Shown: positions 1 to 8,467 of the stretch, piece after piece
How the letters are laid out: the number at the start of each line of letters is the position of its first letter
How positions within the stretch are numbered: position 1 is the first letter of the stretch
NCBI RefSeq assembly: GCF_900112365.1
Contig: NZ_FOLQ01000012.1
Span: forward strand, 1-50,681
DNA from: Spirosoma endophyticum
Lineage (GTDB): Bacteria; Bacteroidota; Bacteroidia; Cytophagales; Spirosomataceae
Reading direction: 5' to 3'
Length of the DNA stretch: 50,681 bases
The notes under the pieces: generated by a model
Databases searched by the model: none
What the model was told of the DNA's origin: nothing
What the model saw: only the letters and a program-made list of their open reading frames with translations
Made by a program: the position numbers and the translations under genes

Positions 1-2
1 CG

Positions 3-281
3 ACGGTGGTTGTGTTGGACAATGCCCGGATTCACACAGCGGGCTACATCCAAATGATGCGGCCGATTTGGGAAGCCAGAGGGCTATATTTGTTTTTCCT
101 GCCTGTCTACTGTCCCCATCTCAACCTTGCCGAAACCTTATGGCGACATCTGAAAGGGGGGTGGTTGAGGCCCGAGGATTATTTGACTAATGATGATTTA
201 GCCTATGCCCTGAATCGCTGTTTGACGAATGTGGGTGGAAAGTTAAGCATCAACTTCAGTGCTTTTAATGCAAACCAATAA
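3..281 (+). CDS. IS630-family transposase, C-terminal fragment (cut by window edge)
   Basis: This is the C-terminal part of a DDE transposase of the IS630/Tc1-mariner type. The second catalytic Asp sits in LDNARIH near the start. The catalytic Glu lies in the typical NLAETLWRHLKG segment, after the HLN motif. The frame is open to the window edge, so the gene starts upstream and the true start is not visible; the GTG at 6 is internal. The stop is at 279-281. No terminal inverted repeat could be identified in the following 280 bases, so I cannot tell whether the element is intact. Family assignment is secure from the motifs. Activity cannot be judged. Confidence 0.8.
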   Translation, partial: TVVVLDNARIHTAGYIQMMRPIWEARGLYLFFLPVYCPHLNLAETLWRHLKGGWLRPEDYLTNDDLAYALNRCLTNVGGKLSINFSAFNANQ

Positions 282-306
282 GCGAGGATTACTTATTCTA
301 AATGCT

Positions 307-338
307 TTGTCTCAAAAAAACGCTCCTACTTGAGACAA
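307..338 (+). repeat. Dispersed four-box repeat, copy A (left half)
   Basis: Perfect 9-bp inverted repeat TTGTCTCAA (307-315) and TTGAGACAA (330-338). The loop contains AAACGCTCC. This is the left half of the window-wide repeat; the right GGGCGTTT box is absent here. Confidence 0.75.
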
Positions 339-520
339 TACGTATCCGAAGACTGGAATGATCATACCCTAACGCCCATTGGCTACAAGATTACCTTTAC
401 TACGTATTTCTAGGCGCATAAAGAGCCCAAGTCGAATGAGCACCTGTCCAAGCAGATTGAATAGTTTGAGTGAACCATATACAACCACTATACTAGAAAC
501 AATCGAGTGCAACGAATAGG

Positions 521-569
521 ATATATATAGAAACACAGCATTTTCTATATATATTGCACACCATGTGCA
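521..569. promoter_or_regulatory. Stacked palindromes upstream of the Fic gene
   Basis: There is a perfect 13-bp inverted repeat, ATATATATAGAAA (521-533) against 542-554, with an 8-base spacer. A second palindrome, TGCACA-CCA-TGTGCA (555-569), follows at once. Both precede the Fic gene by 60-110 bases. They could be an operator pair or a hairpin in the leader; the sequence alone does not decide. Confidence 0.45.
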
Positions 570-627
570 TAGAAAACCCCGCTTTTTATGCACGTGTGCT
601 CAGTGCTTTATCGTTGCTGTCGCTTTT

Positions 628-1752
628 ATGACATTCGTTCTAACGCCTTTACCACCCCAGGTTGATCTGGAAACCCGCCCAGTGCTACGCAAAGTGGCTG
701 CCGCACATCGATATCTGGCAGAGCTCAAAGGCGTGGCGGCTACGATTCCCAATGAATCGATCCTGATCAACACGCTGGCTCTTCAGGAGGCAAAAGACTC
801 GTCGGCCGTTGAAAATATTATTACAACCCATGACGATCTGTTTAGAGCTGAACTCTTCACCGATACCTTTACCAGTCCGGCAACCAAAGAAGTACAACGC
901 TACGCTAGTGCCCTAAAAAAAGGATTTGCCTTGGTGCGGCAACAAAAGCTTCTCACTCTACGACACATTATCGCCATTCAGCAGGAATTGGAGCAGAATA
1001 ATGCCGGTTTTCGACGGTTACCTGGCACAACGCTCCGGAACGGACAAACCGGAGAGGTCGTCTACACGCCCCCGCAGGAAGCTGACCAGATTGCAAGCCT
1101 GATGGCTAACCTCGAAGAGTTTATCAACGACGACACCCTATTCGATGCCGACCCGCTGGTAAAGATGGCGGTTGTGCATTACCAGTTTGAAAGCATCCAC
1201 CCCTTTTACGATGGAAACGGGCGTACGGGCCGAATCATCAATATGCTGTATCTGGTGCAGCAAGACCTGCTCCATCTGCCTATTCTCTACATGAGTCGGT
1301 ACATTATTCAGCATAAGAGCGGCTACTACGAACGTCTACAGGCCGTGCGCGACCAACAGGATTGGCAGGGCTGGCTGCTGTATATGCTGGATGGGGTGGA
1401 ACAAACGGCCCGACAAACCATTGTACTGGTACAGGCTATTCGAGAGCTGATGCTGCACTACAAGCACACGCTGCGGCAGCGGTTGCCCAAGCTCTACAGT
1501 CAGGACTTGCTTAACAACTTGTTTCAGCATCCTTACACCAAGATTGATTTTCTGATGGCGGACTTGCACGTGACGCGCCTGACGGCCACGCGCTATCTGG
1601 ACTTACTGAGCGAGCAGGGCTTTGTGCATAAACAGAAGATTGGGCGTAGTAATTACTACATCAATCAAGCGTTGATGAAACTGTTTGTGGATGTAGGCAA
1701 TAGCCTACCGGTTGGGCCTATTCCCTTAATTCAGACAACGTCTCATAGCTAG
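628..1752 (+). CDS. Fic family protein with N-terminal inhibitory motif and C-terminal winged helix
   Basis: Fic proteins transfer AMP (or another nucleotide part) from a nucleotide onto hydroxyl side chains of target proteins in the cytoplasm. The core motif HPFYDGNGRTGR is at about residues 191-202 and is complete, including the catalytic His. The segment SSAVEN at residues 58-63 matches the (S/T)xxxE(G/N) autoinhibitory helix placed before the Fic core (class II arrangement). The region after residue 280 resembles a winged helix (KIDFLMADLHVTRLTATRYLDLL), as in Fic/DOC proteins with C-terminal DNA-binding domains. I prefer the ATG at 628. An upstream GTG at 565 would add a Cys-rich 21-residue tail through the palindromes, which looks non-coding. 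No antitoxin gene lies next to it. Target unknown. Confidence 0.88.
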   Translation: MTFVLTPLPPQVDLETRPVLRKVAAAHRYLAELKGVAATIPNESILINTLALQEAKDSSAVENIITTHDDLFRAELFTDTFTSPATKEVQRYASALKKGFALVRQQKLLTLRHIIAIQQELEQNNAGFRRLPGTTLRNGQTGEVVYTPPQEADQIASLMANLEEFINDDTLFDADPLVKMAVVHYQFESIHPFYDGNGRTGRIINMLYLVQQDLLHLPILYMSRYIIQHKSGYYERLQAVRDQQDWQGWLLYMLDGVEQTARQTIVLVQAIRELMLHYKHTLRQRLPKLYSQDLLNNLFQHPYTKIDFLMADLHVTRLTATRYLDLLSEQGFVHKQKIGRSNYYINQALMKLFVDVGNSLPVGPIPLIQTTSHS

Positions 1753-1807
1753 CAAGGGTATATTGATACGTAGCTTGGCAGGAGGAAACTAAAGGCTGCC
1801 CAATCCG

Positions 1808-1925
1808 TATGCTTCATAAATGGGGCGTTTAATGATACTGATTACGGCTATCCTCTGGTTGCTTACATGAGATAAGGGCCAGTACAACGGTTATAAGTTT
1901 TATACAACTTTTCTTCACTTATTAT
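1808..1925 (+). repeat. Dispersed repeat, right-half copy N1 with extended homology to 22498-22729
   Basis: Contains GCTTCATAAATGGGGCGTTT followed by AATGAtACtGATTA, then TTATAAG and TATACAAC boxes. The same ordered blocks recur at 22498-22729. The last bases overlap the end of the neighbouring minus-strand gene. Confidence 0.5.
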
Positions 1926-3444
1926 TAACAAACCACGCCACAATTTGAGGGTACAAATCTGCCACTACCTGGCCTTTACTCCGATTCTTATACAACTGAA
2001 TAAGGAATTGATTAAACTCCGCAAACTTCTTAAACCCTCTCACTTCCACTTGGCGCTTTTCCATTTTGGCGATCAGCTTAGCCTGCTCAAGGGGCGGGGC
2101 ATAATCGATATAACGTAGGCTTACCAGAGCCCAATTCATGTATTCATCAAAACAAGTCCGGGCATTATGGTAACCACGTTCAGCGGGGGAACCAGTTCTT
2201 GTCCAGCTACTTAAATCGACAAAAGCATCGTTGATCCCTTTTTGATAGCCCGGTTTTTGTCCTTCCGGACCAATGAAGTTGTGGTTCAATTCGGTAAATG
2301 CAATATTGCCGTCCTTAACATGAAGGGCCTGGCTGGAAAATTCCTTTTTTTCTTGCTCATCTCGATAGGGGAAATTTATATGGGCCTGTACTTCTTTAAA
2401 GCCATTGTACTCAAACCAATTGGCTGACTGATTATTCCCCACCAGCGGGGAAAACACAATTTTATACGAATTATATGTAATTCCCGGAAAGTTCTTTTCC
2501 AGCCATGTTTGCATTTGGGCTATCCCCATTGAATCGCGGTAGGCACGAATAAGTTGATTATAAAGCGGTTGGTGTTGCTTGAAGAATGTCGCAAACTTAG
2601 ATTTATCAGCGAATTGCTGTAAGTCGTTCAGATAGGGTCTAAGCGTATTGGTGCTCGTGAACCGGTCGTAGACCGCGCTGGGTTCGATTCTTCCCTTAGC
2701 CGTAAAGTCAAACGAATAGGCATTCGTCTTAATGGAAAAATACTCCATATAACTCTTGGACAACACTGAATCAATTTTCTTCACAACTGACTCTTGCTCG
2801 TAAGGGCTAAACCGGTTGAGTATGTCTTGATAGTAGGCGGTATTTTTAACCACTAATCCATCCATTTTTTTACCGGTATTGGTCAACGCGATAATGATAT
2901 TGACCAATTCATACACCGCCGGTACTTCAATAAATGTTTTTCCTTGGTGCGCTTTTATATAGGCTTTGGTAAACGTAACCGCTGATTGGACCGCCTTCAC
3001 TTGGGTAAAGGCACTATCTTTTTCATTGATAAGAATGACGAACGGGTAGGTTTTGTCTCGCTCCACTCGGAGTTGAAGTGAATCAAGATCGGTAATGAAA
3101 GTGACCAGCTTATCCTTCTCGTTGATGGCCATTGGGGCTTCATAAATATCGGGGTTTACTTTGGGGTCTATAGTCCAGACGCCTTTCCTGAAATAATCCC
3201 CATCGCGTATGGAAATAGTATACGTATGGGATTTGAGGATTGGTAGTTTCTGGCCAACACTAGGGGAGGCAATAACTAAAGGCAGCAGCAGCGAACAAAA
3301 GGCAATAGCCTGGGTAATTCTTGGGCTTAACCTAGAGTAAAAAAAGGTCGTAATTTGGGTGGCCACGTTACGGCAATTTTTGCCGAAGCTATTGACTTGC
3401 CAGACAATCGGATCAATGCCTTTATAGCTGGTTTTGAGCATCAT
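1915..3444 (-). CDS. Exported protein, DUF4932-like C-terminal region
   Basis: A protein of about 509 aa. A hydrophobic stretch (about residues 46-63, ending ASPSVGQ) suggests export. Residues 71-152 form a domain with WTIDPKV, VTFITDLDSL and FVILINEKDS. The same pattern opens the protease-like protein at 22788. The C-terminal half (FSPLVGNNQSANWFEYNGF, FTELNHNFIGPE, CFDEYMNWALVSLRYID) resembles DUF4932, a Bacteroidota family I recall as having an HExxH metallopeptidase-like motif. Here the motif reads TELNH, so the first His is missing. Starts are uncertain: ATG at 3444 is used; a GTG at 3366 would place the hydrophobic segment nearer the N-terminus, as expected for a signal peptide. The next gene on the same strand, upstream, is also a predicted secreted peptidase. 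Family call moderate; activity unknown. Confidence 0.7.
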   Translation of the reverse strand: MMLKTSYKGIDPIVWQVNSFGKNCRNVATQITTFFYSRLSPRITQAIAFCSLLLPLVIASPSVGQKLPILKSHTYTISIRDGDYFRKGVWTIDPKVNPDIYEAPMAINEKDKLVTFITDLDSLQLRVERDKTYPFVILINEKDSAFTQVKAVQSAVTFTKAYIKAHQGKTFIEVPAVYELVNIIIALTNTGKKMDGLVVKNTAYYQDILNRFSPYEQESVVKKIDSVLSKSYMEYFSIKTNAYSFDFTAKGRIEPSAVYDRFTSTNTLRPYLNDLQQFADKSKFATFFKQHQPLYNQLIRAYRDSMGIAQMQTWLEKNFPGITYNSYKIVFSPLVGNNQSANWFEYNGFKEVQAHINFPYRDEQEKKEFSSQALHVKDGNIAFTELNHNFIGPEGQKPGYQKGINDAFVDLSSWTRTGSPAERGYHNARTCFDEYMNWALVSLRYIDYAPPLEQAKLIAKMEKRQVEVRGFKKFAEFNQFLIQLYKNRSKGQVVADLYPQIVAWFVNNK

Positions 3445-3800
3445 AGTTGACACTGATTTAACGATTTAACTCTTGTTAAGCGCCTGCCTGCTGAGTGTCA
3501 AGTATCATACCAAATGCATAAAACCGGACAACTCTCCTCTGACAAGTATTTAGTGGCTGATGAGTGTACGATTTCAAACTGGCCGGACACTCATGTTCAC
3601 TTCTGTAAAGTGAGTAGAAGGGGCATGGGCTTGCTCATTCAGGCCTCCACTAGATTGGCAAAGGGCATTTCTACATTGTAACGGATCGTCGGCTTATGAT
3701 CTCAAGACGCATCTTGTTGAGACAAAAGAGCATCAATCTAGCTGCTTCTTGAGCGGGGTGTTTGGTGTGACGTGATGGCATGAATCTGCTTAGGGACCCA
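3445..3800. other. Intergenic stretch with a weak repeat copy
   Basis: No gene is supported here. The only structure seen is TCTCAA...TTGAGACAA at 3700-3725, a diverged copy of the left half of the dispersed repeat (compare 307-338). A short open frame running through 3671-3922 on the minus strand overlaps the end of the peptidase gene and has no recognisable features. Confidence 0.4.
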
Positions 3801-4913
3801 TCAAATTTTATTACTCCAAGGGTGCATCTTGGCAATGATCGCTTCGGTAGCCGGACTAAATCTAATGTTGATTTTGTCGGGATACTCTTGATAGAGCTGA
3901 ATATAAACTCGGCAAAATTCAATTGGGTTTTGGTTGATCAAGGCCGCCAAAACGGCCTTCCCTTTATGCGCTTCAATCTCTTTAGCCATGCGATAACCCG
4001 TGTAGTAAGCCGTTTGGTCAAAAGCTACCGTGAACCCGATATTATATAATTGATTGGGATTCGCCGTAGAATCATGATAAGCTGAAAAAAGTAAGCTTTC
4101 AAATAAAACAAAATTTTGACGCGAGCGCTGGCGATTACGTTGATATTCACTCTGCTGTTGAGTGGCTAATAATTTGGGCTTTTTGATCGCGGTAAAATCG
4201 CCTACCAGCGTAGCTGTCCCTTCAGACCATAAGTTTGAGAGCAACATGTACGCATTCGCTACCGGCTTCGGTGGATCACCCACTAGCGTCTCTTTTTTTC
4301 GAGCTCGTTGGCCGACCTGTTGAATCGTGTGGTATAGTTCATGAGCCACTAAATAAACCAACCCTTCATAATCATCACCGATCTTCTGAAGGGCGACATT
4401 AAAGGTCGCATCATGACCAATGGTAAAACCCAGTGCTCCGCCACCCACTAAAAAGCAAGCACGAGCAGTTACCTGACTGTTAGGCGGGCAGTAGGGTAAG
4501 ATGCACCTCTTCACATCATCCGGAAAGGAGCCTTTAGCTTCAATCTCACTGATCAAGTGCTGAACGGCTACTACGTTGGTTTTAGCCGCTTTCCAATCAA
4601 AGGGATCGTTTCCTTTGACAGTCCCCGTTTCGATCAACTCGCGTAGGGTTTGCTTAAACATCGCTTCTGTCCCGGTCTTATCATAACTGGTCACTTTGTC
4701 AATCAGTTGCTGATTGCCATACAGCTTAGCGACCTGATTTAATTCCGTATCTGTCGTCGTTGTTTTAGTTAATAAACGAGTAATGGCTTTAGCGCTCTCA
4801 AAATCGAGCTGTATTGTAATTTTTGCCCCAGGTGTGGTGCCGGGTAAGGATTGGCTGAACGAATAGTAGTTGATGACTAAAAGCCAACCTAAAAATAGTA
4901 AGGTTATTTTCAT
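3801..4913 (-). CDS. Secreted putative zinc-dependent peptidase, DUF5700-like
   Basis: A protein of 370 aa with a clear signal peptide, MKITLLFLGWLLVINYYSFSQ. The motif VAHELYH at about residues 189-195 is a full HExxH zinc site. The downstream NLWSEGTATLVGDF offers a Glu (about 231) as third ligand, as in gluzincins. The overall pattern, an early LDFESAKAITRLL followed by the HELYH core, fits the DUF5700 'putative zinc dependent peptidase' family of Bacteroidota. The start was set at the ATG at 4913 because it begins the signal peptide; an upstream extension is possible but unlikely. It lies 356 bases upstream of the DUF4932-like gene on the same strand. Both may act on peptides in the periplasm or outside the cell (inference). 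Substrate unknown. Confidence 0.8.
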   Translation of the reverse strand: MKITLLFLGWLLVINYYSFSQSLPGTTPGAKITIQLDFESAKAITRLLTKTTTTDTELNQVAKLYGNQQLIDKVTSYDKTGTEAMFKQTLRELIETGTVKGNDPFDWKAAKTNVVAVQHLISEIEAKGSFPDDVKRCILPYCPPNSQVTARACFLVGGGALGFTIGHDATFNVALQKIGDDYEGLVYLVAHELYHTIQQVGQRARKKETLVGDPPKPVANAYMLLSNLWSEGTATLVGDFTAIKKPKLLATQQQSEYQRNRQRSRQNFVLFESLLFSAYHDSTANPNQLYNIGFTVAFDQTAYYTGYRMAKEIEAHKGKAVLAALINQNPIEFCRVYIQLYQEYPDKINIRFSPATEAIIAKMHPWSNKI

Positions 4914-5040
4914 TGAGAATGATAGCAAATGGACGAGGTTACTAGTTGACATTGGGTTAATGAACACTACAACATCTGAGCGCAAAAATAGGGACTATCA
5001 GGCTGGGCTTACTGTACAAATCGGACACCCATTCGTCATT

Positions 5041-5880
5041 TTATGGGCGATGACTGCCTTTATCCAAGCTGGTAATGAGCACTTGCCCATCAACGCTCAC
5101 TATCTGCGGCCTCAATGAGGTAGGTCGGTGGTCGGTAAATTGATGAAAGGCGCGGACCAAGTGAGGCGTATCAAAGTAGTTATTGTGAAAAGCAATTTCG
5201 TCCAGGCTGAGCTGTGGATGTCGGGTCATATACCAGAGACATCGGCGAAACTGAAGCAGTTGTAGGTACTCTTTAGGACCTAGATCATAGTAGGCGAGGA
5301 AGGTGCGATAGAGCTTTTTTTCAGAACAGTTGAAATACTGACTGATTTGGGCCACCCGCGTAAATCCGTAGTGGTCAATACAGTTGATAACCTGCTCAAC
5401 AAAATGAGGTGGTTTGGCCTTGATGACTTGTAGCAAAAATTGCTCAATGAGCTGGCAGCGAGTTGACAGGTCCGCTTGCTGGAAAACCGTTTCAAAGAAT
5501 GGAATGGCTCCGGAACCAAACGCTTCAGAAAGCACATCGCCATCCAGCACAAATTGTTTGGCTGGAAGAGCAAAAAAACGATAGTAGCCTGCCACGGTAA
5601 AATCAATACAAATCTCATCCAGACAGCCCATTACATAATGCGTGTTAGGCTTAGTGTACAAGCCCGAAATATAAGAACTGATTAGTGGACGTTGATGCAG
5701 AACTTTTTGGCCGTTGGCTTGCTGAATTAACTGGCCCTGGATGATGCCTAAACAGATATTATGATTGGGATATGACGTAAATGAGGTTTGAGTAGTGGCA
5801 TCAAAGCCTTGATTGAAAAGGATATACTGAATATACTTCTTTAGGGTCTGATTTTGAGGGTTGATTGCCTTGAAGAGCAT
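5041..5880 (-). CDS. AraC-family transcriptional regulator
   Basis: A DNA-binding regulator of 279 aa. The C-terminal two-helix-turn-helix region spans about residues 175-260 (VAQISQYFNCSEKKLYRTFLAYYDLGPKEYLQLLQFRRCL ... LDEIAFHNNYFDTPHLVRAFHQFTDHRPTSL). The N-terminal part (FKAINPQNQTLKKYIQYILF) resembles the ligand-sensing domain of Bacteroidota AraC proteins (DUF6597-like). A tail of about 20 residues follows the DNA-binding domain. The ATG at 5880 is used; the frame runs 9 bases further to a TTG. It is followed after 127 bases by the DUF5700-like peptidase on the same strand, a possible target. Effector unknown. Confidence 0.88.
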   Translation of the reverse strand: MLFKAINPQNQTLKKYIQYILFNQGFDATTQTSFTSYPNHNICLGIIQGQLIQQANGQKVLHQRPLISSYISGLYTKPNTHYVMGCLDEICIDFTVAGYYRFFALPAKQFVLDGDVLSEAFGSGAIPFFETVFQQADLSTRCQLIEQFLLQVIKAKPPHFVEQVINCIDHYGFTRVAQISQYFNCSEKKLYRTFLAYYDLGPKEYLQLLQFRRCLWYMTRHPQLSLDEIAFHNNYFDTPHLVRAFHQFTDHRPTSLRPQIVSVDGQVLITSLDKGSHRP

Positions 5881-6200
5881 AATGAACAATGGATTTTAAG
5901 GGGTGCAGACTTATCTACAACCGGAACTGCTTAGAAGTCTCAAGTCAGGTCAATCAGTACTTACCACAAATTACTACTTTTACTTTTGGCTATCAAAGTT
6001 CTCCCAATAGACCATAGTGCTAGCTAGCGTTCAACGATGTTGTTGACCTTGATGGATAATCTCTAGATTGTAATTCTATTTTATAAAATCTCAAAAAACG
6101 CTCCCCAAACTGAGACGAAAAATCATTCATGCTCAGCCTAGTAAAGTGGACGTTTGAAAAGACGGACGAGGCAAGGCTAACGAGCCCAGTCTTGCAAGAA
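5881..6200. other. Intergenic region carrying repeat copy B
   Basis: About 320 bases with no supported gene. The dispersed repeat at 6087-6156 is the only structure recognised; the rest shows no clear feature. Confidence 0.4.
6087..6156 (+). repeat. Dispersed four-box repeat, copy B
   Basis: ATCTCA, AAACGCTCC (6097-6105), CTGAGACGA, ATTCATGCTC and a diverged right box GGACGTTT (6148-6155). It lies between two minus-strand genes but keeps the plus orientation. Confidence 0.7.
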
Positions 6201-6902
6201 TTATAGTAATGGGGTAGGTTCAGTGCTTGTTAACCGTTTCCAGCCTACTTGAATTAGAACTAAAAGTGCGACTACTACGCTCAAAGAAACAGTACCCCCT
6301 GCTTTCGGTAGATAGTGAGCGACAGTAGGTAATAAAATGGAGCGCGTCTTGATCACTAAATCACCCCAAATAAAGGAAAATACTGACAGCCCGCCAACAG
6401 ACAAAGGAATCCCAATCAACGCCGGTATCGACTGGCCGGTCATCGCTTGCACAGGATCTTTGGTAAAGGAATAGTGCCACAAAAACCATAAACTGCCAAT
6501 CAGCAGATACCGCCCCCAAGCATTCAAACCAGCCGTCGCATTCTGTAGGTAATGACGCCAGCCGAATTCTTCGCCGAATGAGTACACAAACTGGCTGACT
6601 ACTGAGGAAAGAATTGTCGTTTTACTTATTGTATTGATAGTCAAAAAAGGAAGCAGTAAGGCTAAACCGACGATTCCCCAAGTCAAATACGGTTTGGCCC
6701 CCTTCAGCGAGATGGCATATTGATTAGGTACCTTAAAGAATTGGTAACAAGCTAGTCCACTAAACAGCGGTCCCCACCCGCACAAGATATCTGTACAGTC
6801 CAATGTGCCTATAGTCCATTTCGGGAGCTGACTAAAGGCGAAGGTTAAGCTGAAGGCACCCACAAAGTACACGAGAATAGGTACTAACTTACCTTTGTTC
6901 AT
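6201..6902 (-). CDS. CPBP-family intramembrane metalloprotease
   Basis: A 233-aa membrane protein with six to seven hydrophobic segments. The ABI/CPBP signature is present: EEFGWRHYL at residues 111-119 (paired Glu and Arg), LWHYSF with His143 and a late His197 in LPTVAHYL. These are the residues that bind metal in Rce1/CPBP proteases. In bacteria many members act in bacteriocin self-immunity or processing of membrane substrates; no such partner is visible here. The ATG at 6902 was chosen. A longer frame to 7133 would read through the dispersed repeat (copy C) and the promoter-like segment of the divergent Crp gene, and gives a sequence unlike this family. Confidence 0.85.
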   Translation of the reverse strand: MNKGKLVPILVYFVGAFSLTFAFSQLPKWTIGTLDCTDILCGWGPLFSGLACYQFFKVPNQYAISLKGAKPYLTWGIVGLALLLPFLTINTISKTTILSSVVSQFVYSFGEEFGWRHYLQNATAGLNAWGRYLLIGSLWFLWHYSFTKDPVQAMTGQSIPALIGIPLSVGGLSVFSFIWGDLVIKTRSILLPTVAHYLPKAGGTVSLSVVVALLVLIQVGWKRLTSTEPTPLL

Positions 6903-6985
6903 TAAAACAGAGTTGTTAACTAAGTAGTAAATAGGTTCACCAATATAAGCAACCTCAAATAAATCAGCACAAAATAATCTATTCT

Positions 6986-7050
6986 TAAGAAAACGCTCCC
7001 AAATGAGACGATAGAACTTTCTTCTGCTTCTTAATTCGGGCGTTATAAAA
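6986..7050 (+). repeat. Dispersed four-box repeat, copy C
   Basis: AAACGCTCCC, ATGAGACGA, CTTCTGCTTCTTAATT and GGGCGTT (7038-7044). Box 1 is poor (TTCTTA). It is followed at 7081-7092 by TTTCGTACTTTG, a segment also found after copies F and G. Confidence 0.75.
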
Positions 7051-7080
7051 GATACATAACCCCTTAGTATGTAGCCTGAC

Positions 7081-7101
7081 TTTCGTACTTTGGCTAACAT
7101 A
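7081..7101 (+). promoter_or_regulatory. Promoter-like segment before the Crp-family gene
   Basis: TTTCGTACTTTGGCTAACAT. A near-identical segment stands before the genes starting at 12054 and 17462. The TACTTTG part resembles a Bacteroidota -7 box (TAnnTTTG) with one base missing. Its shared position after a repeat copy suggests a promoter, but no clear -33 box was found. Confidence 0.4.
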
Positions 7102-7131
7102 ATGTCTACCCATACAACGATCAATTTATTC

Positions 7132-7707
7132 ATGTCTGCAATTTTAAAAGCACATATCGAAAAGTTGCTCCAACATTCATTTACTGATCATGAAGCTATT
7201 GAACAATTCTTTGTGCCAATAACCTTAGCTAAAAAACAGAACTTGCTTACCGAGGGTGCCATTTGCCGGGCTAACTATTTTGTCCTACAAGGTTGCCTGA
7301 GAATGTTTTTTATTAATGAAAAAGGGGTGGAGCAAACCGTGCAATTCGCTCTTGAACACTGGTGGCTAGCCGATTATACTTCCTTCGCTACGCAAAGCCC
7401 ATCCAGTTTCTATATCCAGGCGGTAGAACCTACTCAAGCACTCAGCCTGACTTATAGCGCACAGGAGGAGCTGCTTCAAACACATCCACAGTTAGAGCGC
7501 TATTTCCGACTAGTGCACCAGCGTGCCCATGCAGCCGCTCAATTCCGCATCATGGTCCTCTATGGCTATTCTAGAGAAGCACTTTACCATCATTTCGTCC
7601 GGCGTTACCCCGAGTTTGTGCAGCGTATCCCACAGTATCTGCTGGCTTCCTTCTTGGGCTTTACCCCCGAATATCTAAGTGAACTTCGGGGACGAAGTGG
7701 TTCTTAA
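7132..7707 (+). CDS. Crp/Fnr-family transcriptional regulator
   Basis: A regulator of 191 aa. The N-terminal cyclic-nucleotide-binding-type beta-roll is recognisable (KKQNLLTEGAICRANYFVLQGCLRMFF, then VEQTVQFALEHWWLADY). The C-terminus carries the short helix-turn-helix typical of Bacteroidota members (YLLASFLGFTPEYLSELRGR). The start is uncertain: ATG at 7132 is preferred because the promoter-like segment ends about 30 bases upstream; ATG at 7102 would leave almost no leader. The next gene, 61 bases downstream on the same strand, encodes an AhpD-like protein. This Crp/AhpD pairing is common in Bacteroidota and suggests joint control, perhaps by oxidative stress (inference). Confidence 0.86.
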   Translation: MSAILKAHIEKLLQHSFTDHEAIEQFFVPITLAKKQNLLTEGAICRANYFVLQGCLRMFFINEKGVEQTVQFALEHWWLADYTSFATQSPSSFYIQAVEPTQALSLTYSAQEELLQTHPQLERYFRLVHQRAHAAAQFRIMVLYGYSREALYHHFVRRYPEFVQRIPQYLLASFLGFTPEYLSELRGRSGS

Positions 7708-7768
7708 ACTGGTTTAAGCAAATTCGCACCCCGCAGTTGCGAGCTTTGTCAAACCAAATAAAAAAGCT

Positions 7769-8212
7769 ATGCAACAACGCGTAAATATTGAAAAAACACT
7801 CCCCGGTGTGTGGAAAGCGATGTACCACCTGTCCGGGGTTCTCACTAGTTCAAAGCTTACTGCCATTCAGAAGCATCTTATCACCATGCGAGCTTCGCAA
7901 CTCAATGGCTGTGCCTTCTGTATCAACATGCATACTCAAGAAGCCCTTCAAGCTGGCGAACATCAGCAACGCATTTTTCTGCTGAGCGTTTGGCAGGAGA
8001 GCCGTCTTTTTACGCCTGAAGAGCAGGCCATCCTGAGCTTAACAGAAGAGGTCACCCTTATCCATCAGCATGGGGTAAGCGATGAAACCTACAATCAGGC
8101 ACGGGCGTTTTTTGACGATCAGACCCTTGGCGAGATTATCAGTTTGGTAGTGGTGATTAACGCTTGGAATCGGATAGCCGTAAGCACGCAATTGGCTGTC
8201 CAAGCCGTATAG
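7769..8212 (+). CDS. Carboxymuconolactone decarboxylase / AhpD-like protein
   Basis: A 147-aa all-helical protein of the CMD/AhpD superfamily. The motif CAFCINMHTQEAL contains the CxxC pair and following His used for peroxide or thiol chemistry in AhpD-type members. The fold-typical opening (LPGVWKAMYHLSGVL) and ending (EIISLVVVINAWNRIAV) are present. It probably reduces peroxides or acts as a thiol-disulphide partner in the cytoplasm. It follows the Crp-family regulator by 61 bases and is likely co-transcribed. A strong stem-loop begins 8 bases after its stop and probably ends the transcript. Confidence 0.9.
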   Translation: MQQRVNIEKTLPGVWKAMYHLSGVLTSSKLTAIQKHLITMRASQLNGCAFCINMHTQEALQAGEHQQRIFLLSVWQESRLFTPEEQAILSLTEEVTLIHQHGVSDETYNQARAFFDDQTLGEIISLVVVINAWNRIAVSTQLAVQAV

Positions 8213-8220
8213 GCGTCTTC

Positions 8221-8280
8221 AACTCCGCATCTTATTTGAAGAGTTCAAGAAGCGGTGCTCTTTAAATAAGATGCGGAGTT
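8221..8280. terminator. Long stem-loop after the AhpD-like gene
   Basis: Two 23-base arms (8221-8243 and 8258-8280) pair at 22 of 23 positions, the exception being a possible G-U pair, around a 14-base loop. The stem is unusually long. No T-run follows, so it may be a terminator, a protective 3' hairpin or a small inverted-repeat element. Confidence 0.65.
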
Positions 8281-8299
8281 AACCGTTAGTAAGAATAAT

Positions 8300-8375
8300 G
8301 ATCTCAATAAATGCTTCTAAAAGAGACGAGGAAACATTCATTTATAGCTACCCAAATCGACCGTTTTTTAGAAGA
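8300..8375 (+). repeat. Dispersed four-box repeat, copy D (diverged)
   Basis: GATCTCA, AAATGCTTC, AGAGACGAGG, AAACATTCATTTAT and CCGTTTTTT. All boxes are recognisable but mutated. It lies between convergent genes. Confidence 0.55.
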
Positions 8376-8467
8376 ATAATCAGCAAGTATAGTGATGTAG
8401 GTTACTAGCAAATGTTGCAGTGCGTTCGCAAAGAGCCACTGATCATTACTAGCCGAGCAAGGGTATC

